Shown here piece by piece: positions 32,858-40,600 of a stretch of 55,621 bases of DNA. Every line of letters begins with the position of its first letter. The first letter of the stretch is position 1. Under the pieces are notes generated by a model, which saw nothing but the letters and a program-made list of their open reading frames with translations, made no database searches and was not told the DNA's origin. Both the position numbers and the translations under genes were made by a program. Source of the DNA: Streptosporangium nondiastaticum (GTDB lineage: Bacteria > Actinomycetota > Actinomycetes > Streptomycetales > Streptomycetaceae); contig NZ_PXWG01000036.1 of the NCBI RefSeq assembly GCF_003011965.1, forward strand, positions 1-55,621, in the 5' to 3' direction.

Positions 32858-33718
32858 TCAGCCGGTGTACGGGACGGGGACCGCGCGGCCGTCCGCGTAG
32901 ACGTCGATTCCGCGTGAGGGCGTGAGCCGGGCGTACCGGGGATTCCCGCCTTCCTCCGACACCCCCGCGTAGGCCTGCACGCGGCGCGTCTCCCCCTTGA
33001 GGCCGCGGATGCAGTTCCGCAGCTGGCTGGACCAAGTCGTGCCCGGGGCGATCACGACATGGTCCTGAGGGAACGGCGTCGAGCAGTCGTACCGATGCGC
33101 GGTCATCCAGTACTCGACCCACACCGCGACAGCCACTTGCCGGCTGCCGGTGTTGCGCACTTTGACGCCGAACTGTGCGTTGCCGGCGTAGCTCTTCGCG
33201 TACGTGCAGGCCTGGAAGTCGACGCCCGTCATCCCGGGCACCTGCGTCCAGCGGTCCCCGGCAGCGCATACCGTGCCGTCCGGATAGGAGTCGCTCCACG
33301 ATTCCTGGCGTGCTGCTGCGCGCGGGGTTTCTTCCGTGCGGGGCTCGGGTGCCGGTTCCTTTTCCGGGGCCAGGGCCGGGGTCGCGGACACGCTCGGTGT
33401 CACCCTGGGTTCCGGTACGGAAGAAGCCCGGTTGTCCGCCGACGCCCTGGGGGACACCGGCTGCACAGGCGGCGCGGAATGCGCGGGCGTCCCGGCCGTG
33501 CTCGTCCGGTCCGGCTCCGAAGGAAGCCGCAAAGCCAGAGTGATCACCGTGGCCGCGGCCGTGACGGCCGCGGCGGCCGCGACGAGGACCGGCCGCCTTG
33601 CGAACCGCCTCTTGCCCTGCGGCGGATAGACATTGATGTCGCCGCTCTGCGTGATGTATTGAGTCCCGCTCTCGCGAGCGGTGTTGTCCTGCGCGCCGCC
33701 GGGCGGTTGGTCGCTCAT
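32858..33718 (-). CDS. Single-pass membrane protein with an N-terminal ITQSGDINV motif
   Basis: A 286-residue protein that I do not recognise as a named family. Its parts are a short cytoplasmic tail with T19-Q-Y-I-T-Q-S-G-D-I-N-V30, a basic stretch (GKRRFARRP), one TM helix (about 43-64), a Pro/Ser/Glu linker (about 67-140) and an exported C-terminal domain (about 145-286) with three or four Cys, VKVRNTGSRQVAVAVWVEYWMTA and VVIAPGTTWSSQL, like a beta-sandwich. With Arg/Lys inside, the N terminus is cytoplasmic. The Shine-Dalgarno GAGGG overlaps the stop codon of the preceding gene, so translation is coupled. The same motif ends that neighbour. Possible receptor-like partner. Confidence 0.75.
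   Translation of the reverse strand: MSDQPPGGAQDNTARESGTQYITQSGDINVYPPQGKRRFARRPVLVAAAAAVTAAATVITLALRLPSEPDRTSTAGTPAHSAPPVQPVSPRASADNRASSVPEPRVTPSVSATPALAPEKEPAPEPRTEETPRAAARQESWSDSYPDGTVCAAGDRWTQVPGMTGVDFQACTYAKSYAGNAQFGVKVRNTGSRQVAVAVWVEYWMTAHRYDCSTPFPQDHVVIAPGTTWSSQLRNCIRGLKGETRRVQAYAGVSEEGGNPRYARLTPSRGIDVYADGRAVPVPYTG
33629..33664 (-). other. Coding segment for the QYITQSGDINV motif, membrane-protein copy
   Basis: Encodes residues 19-30 (TQYITQSGDINV). The 36-nt DNA segment matches that at 33754-33789 at 31 of 36 positions, which is more similar than the rest of the two genes and suggests duplication or strong constraint. Confidence 0.75.
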
Positions 33719-33726
33719 CCCGGCCC

Positions 33727-34161
33727 TCAGTCACCACTCCGGCCGCCGCGGCCGACATTGATGTCGCCGCCCTGGGTGATGTACTGGATCCCGCCCGCCT
33801 CGGCGGTGTTGTTCTGCACCCACGACTCCCGCGCCCGCGGCAGCTCGGCGCGTACGCGTTCGATCAGTTCGCGGAGCTCGTCCGCCGCCTCGGGGTGTTC
33901 TTCCAGGAGGATCTCCAGCCGACCGGTCCAGCGCCCGCGCAACTTGTCGCGCAGCTGCTGCCGCATCCCGTCGGCGGCCTGTTCGATCTCGGTCGCGGTG
34001 CGGTCGAGCCGTTCGATCGCGTACCGCTCCCGGCCCGAGTCCCCGCGGCCGAGCAGCCGTGCGACGCCGGCCCGCGCCGTGTTCCAGGCGTCCGTCGCCG
34101 CCGCTCCCACCACCGCGGAGCCGCCCGCGGCCGCCAGCCCTTCCAGTGCTTCCGTTAACAC
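33727..34161 (-). CDS. Small soluble protein with a C-terminal ITQGGDINV motif; TTA at codon 2
   Basis: A 144-residue protein. The N terminus (LEGLAAAGGSAVVGAAATDAWNTARAGVARLLG) and charged helices in the middle (RLDRTATEIEQAADGMRQQL, LRELIERVRAELPRA) resemble small actinobacterial proteins that end in a Q-x-G-x-I-x-G-type tail; here the tail is NNTAEAGGIQYITQGGDINVGRGG. Such tails have been compared to RHIM-like amyloid signalling motifs. Start GTG 34161 has GGGAGG about 5 nt upstream. Codon 2 is TTA, the rare leucine codon read by the bldA tRNA in Streptomyces, so expression should be developmental. Precedes the membrane protein gene by 8 nt. Confidence 0.75.
   Translation of the reverse strand: MLTEALEGLAAAGGSAVVGAAATDAWNTARAGVARLLGRGDSGRERYAIERLDRTATEIEQAADGMRQQLRDKLRGRWTGRLEILLEEHPEAADELRELIERVRAELPRARESWVQNNTAEAGGIQYITQGGDINVGRGGRSGD
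33754..33789 (-). other. Coding segment for the QYITQGGDINV motif, soluble-protein copy
   Basis: Encodes residues 125-136 (IQYITQGGDINV), eight residues before the C terminus. See the matching segment at 33629-33664. Confidence 0.75.
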
Positions 34162-34253
34162 CCGTACCTCCCTGCCGCCCGGCCAAGACTTTCCCTGGGA
34201 ACAACTCCCGGCGAATGGTGAGGTAACGGCCCGCCGTACGGATCCGGCCGGTG

Positions 34254-35090
34254 TCAGCCCTTGACCGCTGCCCCCAGCGCGAAGCCGCCTCCCACCCGCC
34301 GGGCGATCAGCGCGTACATCAGGATCACCGGCGTCGAATACAGGATCGAGAACGCCGCGAGCTGCCCGTACGCCACCTGCCCGAAGTCGCCGAAGAACGT
34401 GAAGATGCTGACGGACGCCGGGAGCTGGTCGGGGGAGAGCAGCAGCATGAAGGGAACGAAGAAGTTGCCCCACGACAAGGCGAAGCAGTAGATCGCGACG
34501 ACCCCGACACCCGGCCCCATCAGCGGCAGGATGACCCGCACCAGCGCCTGCATCCGGCTCGCGCCGTCCGTCCAGGCCGCTTCCTCCAGCACGGCCGGGA
34601 TGTCGTCCATGAAGTTCTTCATGAGCCAGATGGCGAAGGGGAGTTGGGCGGCGGCCATGAAGAGGGCCGTGCCGTACAGGGTGTCGATGAGGTCGACGCG
34701 TACGAAGAGGCCGTAGACCGGCACCATGACCGCCGTCACGGGCAGGCAGGTCGTGAACAGCACCCCGAGCAGATACGGCCGGTTCAGCCGGGACCGGAAG
34801 CGCGACAGCGGGTACGCCGCGAGCGCCGCGCACACGATCGTCACGGCCGTGGCGGCTCCGCAGAGCAGCAGGCTGTTGAGCATGGGCGTGAAGGTGATCT
34901 CGTCGGTCAGCACCGCGGAGAAGTTCTCTGTCGTCGCTCTTTCCGGCACCCGTACGGCGAGCCCCGCCTCCTGGTCCACGGACGCGAGCAGCAGCCACAC
35001 GAGCGGTACGGAGAAGGCCGCGAGGACGACGAGCAGCGCGGCGTCGGCGGCCAGCCGCCGGCGGGTGCGGCGGGCGAGGAGCGGGCGCAT
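34254..35090 (-). CDS. Carbohydrate ABC transporter permease, MalG type (orphan)
   Basis: A 278-residue inner-membrane permease with six predicted helices. The EAA loop that contacts the ATPase reads EEAAWTDGASRMQALVRVILPLMGPG, the standard form of the CUT1 family, and the protein ends with VGGGFALGAAVKG. GGAGGTG is 4 nt before the ATG. Normally MalG permeases follow a binding protein and a MalF permease in one operon; here the neighbours are unrelated, and the only matching partners in the window are at 40601-42864, on the other strand and about 5.5 kb away. No ATPase is linked; CUT1 systems often share MsiK. Confidence 0.92.
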   Translation of the reverse strand: MRPLLARRTRRRLAADAALLVVLAAFSVPLVWLLLASVDQEAGLAVRVPERATTENFSAVLTDEITFTPMLNSLLLCGAATAVTIVCAALAAYPLSRFRSRLNRPYLLGVLFTTCLPVTAVMVPVYGLFVRVDLIDTLYGTALFMAAAQLPFAIWLMKNFMDDIPAVLEEAAWTDGASRMQALVRVILPLMGPGVGVVAIYCFALSWGNFFVPFMLLLSPDQLPASVSIFTFFGDFGQVAYGQLAAFSILYSTPVILMYALIARRVGGGFALGAAVKG

Positions 35091-35209
35091 GGCACCTCCG
35101 GGCGGGGCGGGGGAGTGCGGGGCCGCACAAGGGGTACGGAGACGAACCCCTCACGTCGTGGATTCCCGCAGGAGCTCCGGTGGATCCCTGGGCGCGCGAG
35201 CTTTCCCGG

Positions 35210-35542
35210 CTACGGTTTCGGCGCCCGCCGCCGCACCACCGCCGTCCCCGCGTCCAGATCGACGCCCATCCGCGGCGGGGCGCCGTCCTGGGTGTCGTCC
35301 CGCAGGACCAACTGGACCCGGCGCTGTTCCATCGTCACGCGCTTGTTGGCGTTGAAGAACGCGTGCAGTTCCTCGGTCACCGTGGCTCCCAGGCCCATCC
35401 CGCCGTGCGGCGGGCGCGCGGCCAGGCGGCGCCGCAGCCAGGCCGGACGGCCCGAACGCAGCACCACGTACCGGGCCGATGCCAATGTGAACGGCACGAT
35501 CACCAGCACGGTCATGCACAGCAAGCCCGCCATCATCACCAT
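35210..35542 (-). CDS. DUF6191-like small membrane protein
   Basis: A 110-residue protein: one N-terminal helix (LLCMTVLVIVPFTLASARYVVL), a basic linker, and a soluble end E-L-H-A-F-F-N-A-N-K-R-V-T-M-E-Q, LVLRDDTQDGAPPRMGVDLDAGTAVVRR. The R-D-D-x(3)-GAPP-x(3)-VDLD-x-G-x-AV pattern is that of DUF6191 proteins of streptomycetes. Several Met codons lie at the start (MVMMAG), so the exact initiation site is uncertain. It is between the MalG permease and the DUF1737 gene with no evident operon. Function unknown. Confidence 0.75.
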   Translation of the reverse strand: MVMMAGLLCMTVLVIVPFTLASARYVVLRSGRPAWLRRRLAARPPHGGMGLGATVTEELHAFFNANKRVTMEQRRVQLVLRDDTQDGAPPRMGVDLDAGTAVVRRRAPKP

Positions 35543-35580
35543 GCCTGCCCAACGCCCCTGCGGCGCTTGCCGTTCCCGGG

Positions 35581-35769
35581 CTACGGCTGCTGCTCGCCCC
35601 AGATGACGGCTTGGGCGACGATGACGCGTTCCCCGTCGAACGTCACCGAAGGGCCCTCGTGGAGCCGGTAGCCCAAGGCCAGCATCTCGCTCACGCGGTG
35701 GCAGAAGGCGGAGTCGTCCGGGCCGGTCAGGACGCGGTAGACGGGCAGGCCGTCAGGCGGTGTGATCAT
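35581..35769 (-). CDS. DUF1737 domain-containing small protein
   Basis: A 62-residue protein: LPVYRVLTGPDDSAFCHRVSEMLALGYRLHEGPSVTFDGERVIVAQAVIW. The Y-R-V-L-T-G-x(2)-D-x(2)-F-x(2)-V and L-x-x-G-Y-x-L-x-G-x(6)-F motifs define DUF1737. The family is small and cytosolic, with no assigned function. The ATG at 35769 gives the family length; upstream in-frame sequence is low complexity. Confidence 0.82.
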   Translation of the reverse strand: MITPPDGLPVYRVLTGPDDSAFCHRVSEMLALGYRLHEGPSVTFDGERVIVAQAVIWGEQQP

Positions 35770-35846
35770 GCTGCGAGCATGCCATGCCACGGCCGCGCTC
35801 GTACCACGCCCGCCGCCCGCACTCATGCCACGGCCGCGGGCCGCGC

Positions 35847-36344
35847 TCACGCCACGCAGAACTCGTTGCCCTCCGGGTCCTGCAGGACCACCCCGTAGTG
35901 GTCCTGCCCCGGATCGTCCAGCACGCGTATCACCGTCGCCCCGGCCGCCGTCAGCCGGTCCACGGCCACCGTGACCCGTACCGTACGGGTCTCCAGCGGG
36001 ACCCCGCGGCCGCCGCCCACCTTGAGGTCGAGGTGGAGACGGTTCTTGGTGGTCTTCGGCTCCGGGACCTGCTGGAACCACACTCGCGGTCCGCGCCCCG
36101 CGGGGTCGACGATCGACTCGGGGGTCTCCCCGGCGCCGTCCGCCAGCTCCGCCTCCGGCACGCCCATGGACGACCAGTACTCCCGCCATGTGGCGTGGCC
36201 TTCCGGCGGCGGCTCGGGGACGTACCCCAGTGCCTCCGTCCAGAAGGCCACCATCCTGCGCGGGTCCGCGCAGTCGATCGTCAGCTGCAGTTGCGGAGGC
36301 GTCCCCGTGTTCCCCGTGTTCTCCGCGTTCTCCGTGATCCCCAT
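35847..36344 (-). CDS. VOC family (glyoxalase/bleomycin-resistance fold) protein
   Basis: A 165-residue vicinal oxygen chelate protein of the glyoxalase-like type: LTIDCADPRRMVAFWTEALGY, RVWFQQVPEPKTTKNRLHLDLKV and VVLQDPEGNEFCVA, which carries the C-terminal Glu ligand. The usual N-terminal metal His is replaced by Asp (IDCAD), so metal dependence is uncertain. The first 15 residues (MGITENAENTGNTGT) derive from short repeats and the true start may be a little downstream. Likely enzyme or binding protein of unknown substrate. Confidence 0.85.
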   Translation of the reverse strand: MGITENAENTGNTGTPPQLQLTIDCADPRRMVAFWTEALGYVPEPPPEGHATWREYWSSMGVPEAELADGAGETPESIVDPAGRGPRVWFQQVPEPKTTKNRLHLDLKVGGGRGVPLETRTVRVTVAVDRLTAAGATVIRVLDDPGQDHYGVVLQDPEGNEFCVA

Positions 36345-36394
36345 GCCCTACAGCCTGGCAGAAGGCTCTGACACTCAGGCCCGCGCGCCGACCC

Positions 36395-37774
36395 TCAAGC
36401 CCGCACGCCCACCGCCTCCTTCGGCGGCTCCGGCAGGGACTCGTCCCCATGACCGTCCGCGGCCAGCGTCGTCTCGTCGAACGGCACCCGCCCGGCGAGG
36501 ACTTCGCCCACCCGCTCCTTGTCGATCTCCTTCGTCCACGTGCCGACGAGGACCGTCGCGACCGCGTTGCCCGCGAAGTTCGTCAGCGCCCGCGCCTCGC
36601 TCATGAAGCGGTCGATGCCGACGATCAGGCCGACGCCGTCGACGAGTTCGGGGCGGTGGGACTGCAGGCCGCCCGCGAGCGTGGCGAGGCCCGCGCCGGT
36701 GACGCCGGCCGCGCCCTTGGAGGCGACGATCATGAAGAGGAGCAGGGAGATCTGCTGGCCCAGGGCGAGCGGCTCGCCCATCGCCTCCGCGATGAACAGC
36801 GACGACATCGTCAGGTAGATCGCCGTGCCGTCGAGGTTGAAGGAGTAGCCGGTGGGCACGGTGATGCCGACGACCGGCTTGCTGACGCCCAGGTGCTCCA
36901 TCTTGGCGATCAGCCGCGGCAGGGCGGACTCCGACGACGACGTCGAGAGGATCAGCAGGAACTCCCGGCCCAGGTACTTCAGCAGCGCGAAGATGTTCAC
37001 CCCGGCCACCAGCCGCAGCAGCGTGCCCAGCACCACGATGACGAACAGCAGGCACGTCACGTAGAAGCCGATCATGATGACGGCGAGGGACTTCAGGGCG
37101 TCGGTGCCCGTCGCGCCGACGACCGCCGCCATGGCGCCGAACGCGCCCACCGGCGCCGCCCACATGATCATGGCGAGGATGCGGAACACCAGCTTCTGGA
37201 CGTGCCCGATGCTGCGCAGCACCGGCTCGCCCGCCGCGCCCATCGCCTGCAGCGCGAAGCCCGAGAGCAGGGCGACCAGCAGGGTCTGCAGCACCTGGCC
37301 GCCGGTGAAGGCGGAGACCATCGTGGTCGGGATGATGCCGAGCAGGAACTGGGTCGTGGACTCGCTGCCGCCCTTCGCCTGCGCCGCCCCCGCGTGGCGC
37401 AGCGCGTCGGTCAGGTGCAGCCCGCTGCCGGGCTCCAGGATGTTGCCCACGACGAGGCCGATGGCCAGCGCGACGGTCGACATGACCAGGAAGTAGCCGA
37501 GCGCCAGGCCGCCGACCGCGCCGACCTTCGCGGCCTTCCGCACGGAGCCGATGCCGAGCACGATCGTGCAGAAGATGACCGGCGAGATCATCATCTTGAT
37601 CAGGTTGACGAAGCCGGTGCCGAGCGGCTTGAGCTCGACCGCGACGCCCGGCGCCGCGAGGCCGACCACGATGCCGGCGAGGACGGCCGCGATCACGGCC
37701 AGGTAGAGGTAGTGGGTCCGGTCCGGCCGCCGGGGCGCCCGCCCGGCCGGTGGTGGTGCTGCCTGTGCCGTCAC
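36395..37774 (-). CDS. dctA: C4-dicarboxylate transporter, DctA family
   Basis: A 459-residue DAACS (glutamate/aspartate/dicarboxylate:cation) symporter. Conserved elements: HYLYLAVIAAVLAGIVVGL, IKMMISPVIFCTIVLGI, the Ser-rich re-entrant loop STSSSESALPRLIAKME, GYSFNLDGTAIYLTMS and the substrate-binding DRFMSEARALTNFAGN. GTG 37774 is chosen because GAGGAG lies 6 nt upstream. Divergent from a CitB-type two-component system that probably senses external dicarboxylates and controls this gene, as DcuSR and DctBD do elsewhere. A Pro-rich N-terminal tail (about 1-20) is strain-typical. Confidence 0.95.
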   Translation of the reverse strand: MTAQAAPPPAGRAPRRPDRTHYLYLAVIAAVLAGIVVGLAAPGVAVELKPLGTGFVNLIKMMISPVIFCTIVLGIGSVRKAAKVGAVGGLALGYFLVMSTVALAIGLVVGNILEPGSGLHLTDALRHAGAAQAKGGSESTTQFLLGIIPTTMVSAFTGGQVLQTLLVALLSGFALQAMGAAGEPVLRSIGHVQKLVFRILAMIMWAAPVGAFGAMAAVVGATGTDALKSLAVIMIGFYVTCLLFVIVVLGTLLRLVAGVNIFALLKYLGREFLLILSTSSSESALPRLIAKMEHLGVSKPVVGITVPTGYSFNLDGTAIYLTMSSLFIAEAMGEPLALGQQISLLLFMIVASKGAAGVTGAGLATLAGGLQSHRPELVDGVGLIVGIDRFMSEARALTNFAGNAVATVLVGTWTKEIDKERVGEVLAGRVPFDETTLAADGHGDESLPEPPKEAVGVRA

Positions 37775-37858
37775 GGGGGTCTCCTCGTCGTCGCGGCTCT
37801 GGGTGCGGCCGGGTTCGCCCGGCCGGGTCCGAAGCGACCCGGCCGTGTCCGAACAGGC

Positions 37859-37905
37859 CTGGATGGTTTGTCCAAATGAGTCCGGAGGGGTCTGGATACG
37901 TCCAG
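37859..37905. promoter_or_regulatory. Paired palindromes between dctA and the sensor kinase
   Basis: CTGGATGGTTTGTCCA (37859-37874) has TGGA and TCCA half sites, and CTGGATACGTCCAG (37892-37905) is a perfect 5-bp palindrome around TACG. Centres are about 32 nt apart, three helical turns, which is typical of paired response-regulator sites. The region (37775-38027) must hold both divergent promoters. Confidence 0.5.
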
Positions 37906-38027
37906 GCGTTTTCCGGACACCCCGCTCTTCCGACGAGGGGGCTCCGGCGACTATGCACGGCTCTGTGACCGTGGTCACCCTTATGTGCATTACGTTCACG
38001 GCCGCGGCCCGGTGCACACTGTCCGCC

Positions 38028-39728
38028 ATGCGCAGACCCCGCATCCGCCGCCCCCGCAGCCTGGCCGGCCAGCTCTTCGCGATGCAGATCGTGCTGGTCG
38101 CCGTCGTGGTGGCCGGCTGCGCGGCCTTCGCGTACGTCGCCGACCGCGGCCAGGCCGAGGAGGCCGCGCGCCGCGAGGTGACCGCGGCGGCGGTCGCCGT
38201 GGCCGCGTCCTCGTCCGTCCGGGACGCCGTCCGCTCGCCCGACCCGGCCGCCGGGCTCCAGCCGTACGCCGAGCGCGTCCGCCGCGACACCGGCGTCGAC
38301 TTCGTGACGATCATGAACCCGGACGGCATCCGCTGGACCCACCCGGACCCCGCCCGCATCGGCGAGCGCTACCTCGGCCACACCGGCCCCGCCCTGCGCG
38401 GCGAGACGTTCTCCGAGACGTACACGGGCACGCTCGGCCCGTCGGTCCGGGTGGTCGTGCCGGTCATGGACGGCGGCAGGGCCGTCGCACTGGTCAGCGC
38501 GGGCATCACCGTCGACGCGATCAGCGCCGAGATACGCCGCCAGCTGCTCGGGCTGCTGCTCGTCGCCCTGGGCGCGCTCGGCCTCGGCGGGGCGGGCACG
38601 TACCTCCTCAACGCCCGGCTGCGCCGCCACACCCACGGCATGAACGCCACCGAGCTGAGCCGGATGCACGATTACCACGAGGCGACGCTCCATGCCGTGC
38701 GCGAGGGCCTGCTGATGCTCGACGGGCAGCACCGTATCGCCCTCATCAACGACGGCGGCCGCGAACTCCTCGGCCTCACCGGTGAAGTGATGGGCCGTCG
38801 CATCGACGCCCTGGGCCTGCCGCCCACCCTCACGGACGCCCTCGTGGCCGCCGGGCCGCGCGTCGACGAGGTCCACGCGACCGCCGACCGCATCGTCGTC
38901 CTCAACACCTCGCCCGTCTCCGGCGGCGAGCGCCACGGCACCGTCGTCACCCTGCGCGACCACACCGAACTCCAGGCGCTCTCCGGCGAGCTGGACTCCG
39001 TGCGCGGCTTCGCCGAGGCGCTGCGCTCGCAGGCGCACGAGGCGGCCAACCGGCTGCACGCCGTGGTCTCCCTGATCGAACTGGGGCGCGCGGACGAGGC
39101 CGTCGAGTTCGTCACCGCCGAGCTCGAACTCGCCCAGGCCCTCACCGACGAGGTGGTCGGCGCCGTCGCGGAACCCGTCCTCGCCGCCCTGCTGCTCGGC
39201 AAGGCCGCCCAGGCCAACGAGCGCGGCGTCGAGCTCGTCCTCGCGCCCGACACGCACGTGGACGACGGCCTGCTGCCGCCCCGCCTGCCCGCCCGCGACC
39301 TCGTCACCATCCTCGGCAACCTCGTCGACAACGCCGTGGACGCCGCCGCCGAGGAGGCCAACCGCAGCGCGGCGGAGGTCCGGCACGCGCGCGTCACCGT
39401 CACCCTGCGCACGGAGACCGGAAGCGGCGCCCGCGGCGCCGGCGAGCTGCTGCTGCGCGTCACCGACACCGGCGCGGGCGTGGCGCCCGAGGTCATGGAG
39501 GAGGTGTTCCGGCGCGGCTGGTCGACCAAGTCGCCCGGCAGCGCGCCCCACGGCCGCGGGCTCGGCCTCGCGCTCGTCCGGCAGGCCGTGCGCCGCAACG
39601 GCGGTACGGTCTCCGTCACCGGCTCGCCCGGCGGCGGCGCGGAGTTCACCGTACGGCTTCCCCTGCACGCCACCCACCCCGCGGACCCGCCGCCGACCCC
39701 CGCCGTACGGACCGGAGCGCCCTCATGA
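38028..39728 (+). CDS. CitB/DcuS-type sensor histidine kinase
   Basis: A 566-residue membrane sensor. TM1 is about residues 19-37, TM2 about 173-195, with an extracytoplasmic sCache-like sensor (about 40-170) containing DFVTIMNPDGIRWTHPDPARIG. A PAS domain (about 212-315) is followed by SQAH337EAANRLHAVVSLIELG, the H box of the CitA/DcuS class, and the ATPase motifs ILGNLVDNAVDAA, DTGAGVAPEVMEEVFRRGW and GRGLGLALV. ATG 38028 has no good ribosome site. The sensor is probably responsive to C4-dicarboxylates, by its position opposite dctA. Its stop overlaps the regulator gene. Confidence 0.94.
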   Translation: MRRPRIRRPRSLAGQLFAMQIVLVAVVVAGCAAFAYVADRGQAEEAARREVTAAAVAVAASSSVRDAVRSPDPAAGLQPYAERVRRDTGVDFVTIMNPDGIRWTHPDPARIGERYLGHTGPALRGETFSETYTGTLGPSVRVVVPVMDGGRAVALVSAGITVDAISAEIRRQLLGLLLVALGALGLGGAGTYLLNARLRRHTHGMNATELSRMHDYHEATLHAVREGLLMLDGQHRIALINDGGRELLGLTGEVMGRRIDALGLPPTLTDALVAAGPRVDEVHATADRIVVLNTSPVSGGERHGTVVTLRDHTELQALSGELDSVRGFAEALRSQAHEAANRLHAVVSLIELGRADEAVEFVTAELELAQALTDEVVGAVAEPVLAALLLGKAAQANERGVELVLAPDTHVDDGLLPPRLPARDLVTILGNLVDNAVDAAAEEANRSAAEVRHARVTVTLRTETGSGARGAGELLLRVTDTGAGVAPEVMEEVFRRGWSTKSPGSAPHGRGLGLALVRQAVRRNGGTVSVTGSPGGGAEFTVRLPLHATHPADPPPTPAVRTGAPS

Positions 39729-40426
39729 GCAGACCCGACACCGCCCCGCGGCCCATCCGCGTCCTCGTCGTCGAGGACGACCCCGTCGCCGCCGACGCGC
39801 ACGCCCTCTACGTCGGCCGCGTGCCCGGCTTCGCCGTGGCCGGGATCGCGCACTCCCTGGGCGACGCCTCGCACTTCCTCAAGCGCACGCCCGTCGACCT
39901 GCTGCTGCTCGACCTCTTCCTCCCCGACGGGCACGGCCTGCAGCTGCTGCGCTCCCTGCGCACGGCCGGGCACACCGCCGACGTCATAGCCGTGACCTCG
40001 GCGCGCGACCTCACGGTCGTACGGGAAGGGGTGTCGCTGGGCGTCGTGCAGTACGTCCTGAAGCCGTTCACGTTCGCCACCCTGCGGGACCGGCTCACGC
40101 GCTACGCCGACTTCCGCTCGGTCGCGGGCGAGGCCAGCGGGCAGGAGGAGGTGGACCGCGCGTTCGCCGCCCTCCGCGCGCCGCAGCCGGCCGCGCTCCC
40201 CAAGGGGCTGAGCCAGGCCACGCTCCAGCTGATCACCGAGGCCCTGCGGGGCGCCGGCGAGGACGGCCTGTCCTCGGGCAACGCGGCCGAGGCCGTCGGC
40301 ATCTCCCGGATCACCGCCCGCCGCTACCTCGAACACCTGGTGACGACGGGGCGCGCGGCCCGTACGCCCCGCTACGGCCAGATCGGCCGCCCCGAACTGC
40401 GCTATCACTGGCAGAGCAGGGCCTGA
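39725..40426 (+). CDS. CitB/DcuR-type response regulator
   Basis: A 233-residue regulator. Receiver domain with VLVVEDD, phospho-acceptor D63 in LLLLDLFLPDGHGL, T/S in AVTSARD and K in VQYVLKPF. The C-terminal part (about 165-233) is the winged HTH of the CitB group: LITEALRGAGEDGLSSGNAAEAVGISRITARRYLEHLVTTGRAARTPRYGQIGRPELRYHW. ATG overlaps the kinase stop by 4 nt (ATGA). It is expected to bind upstream of dctA. Confidence 0.95.
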   Translation: MSRPDTAPRPIRVLVVEDDPVAADAHALYVGRVPGFAVAGIAHSLGDASHFLKRTPVDLLLLDLFLPDGHGLQLLRSLRTAGHTADVIAVTSARDLTVVREGVSLGVVQYVLKPFTFATLRDRLTRYADFRSVAGEASGQEEVDRAFAALRAPQPAALPKGLSQATLQLITEALRGAGEDGLSSGNAAEAVGISRITARRYLEHLVTTGRAARTPRYGQIGRPELRYHWQSRA

Positions 40427-40441
40427 CCCGGCTCCCGGGCC

Positions 40442-40495
40442 GGCTCCTGCGGGCGGCACGGCTCCCGCAGGTGGCACGACTCCTGCTGGCGGCAC
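40442..40495. repeat. Three imperfect 18-nt tandem repeats
   Basis: GGCTCCTGCGGGCGGCAC (40442-40459), GGCTCCCGCAGGTGGCAC (40460-40477) and GACTCCTGCTGGCGGCAC (40478-40495) lie between the response-regulator gene and the sugar-binding lipoprotein gene. TGCGGG/CCCGCA allows hairpins between units. Confidence 0.8.
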
Positions 40496-40600
40496 GACGC
40501 GTGCACTCCGCACGGAACGGGAACGTACGACTTCAGGAAGGCGCAGCACCCGCCGAAGCGCCGCCCCCGGCGCGTCAGGCCCGCCCCCAGGAGGTCGTCC

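Noticed and set aside
37775..38027. The CACACT box 7 nt before the kinase ATG as a further leaderless start
   Set aside because: The first base of the box does not fit TANNNT, so the case is too weak to list with the other five.
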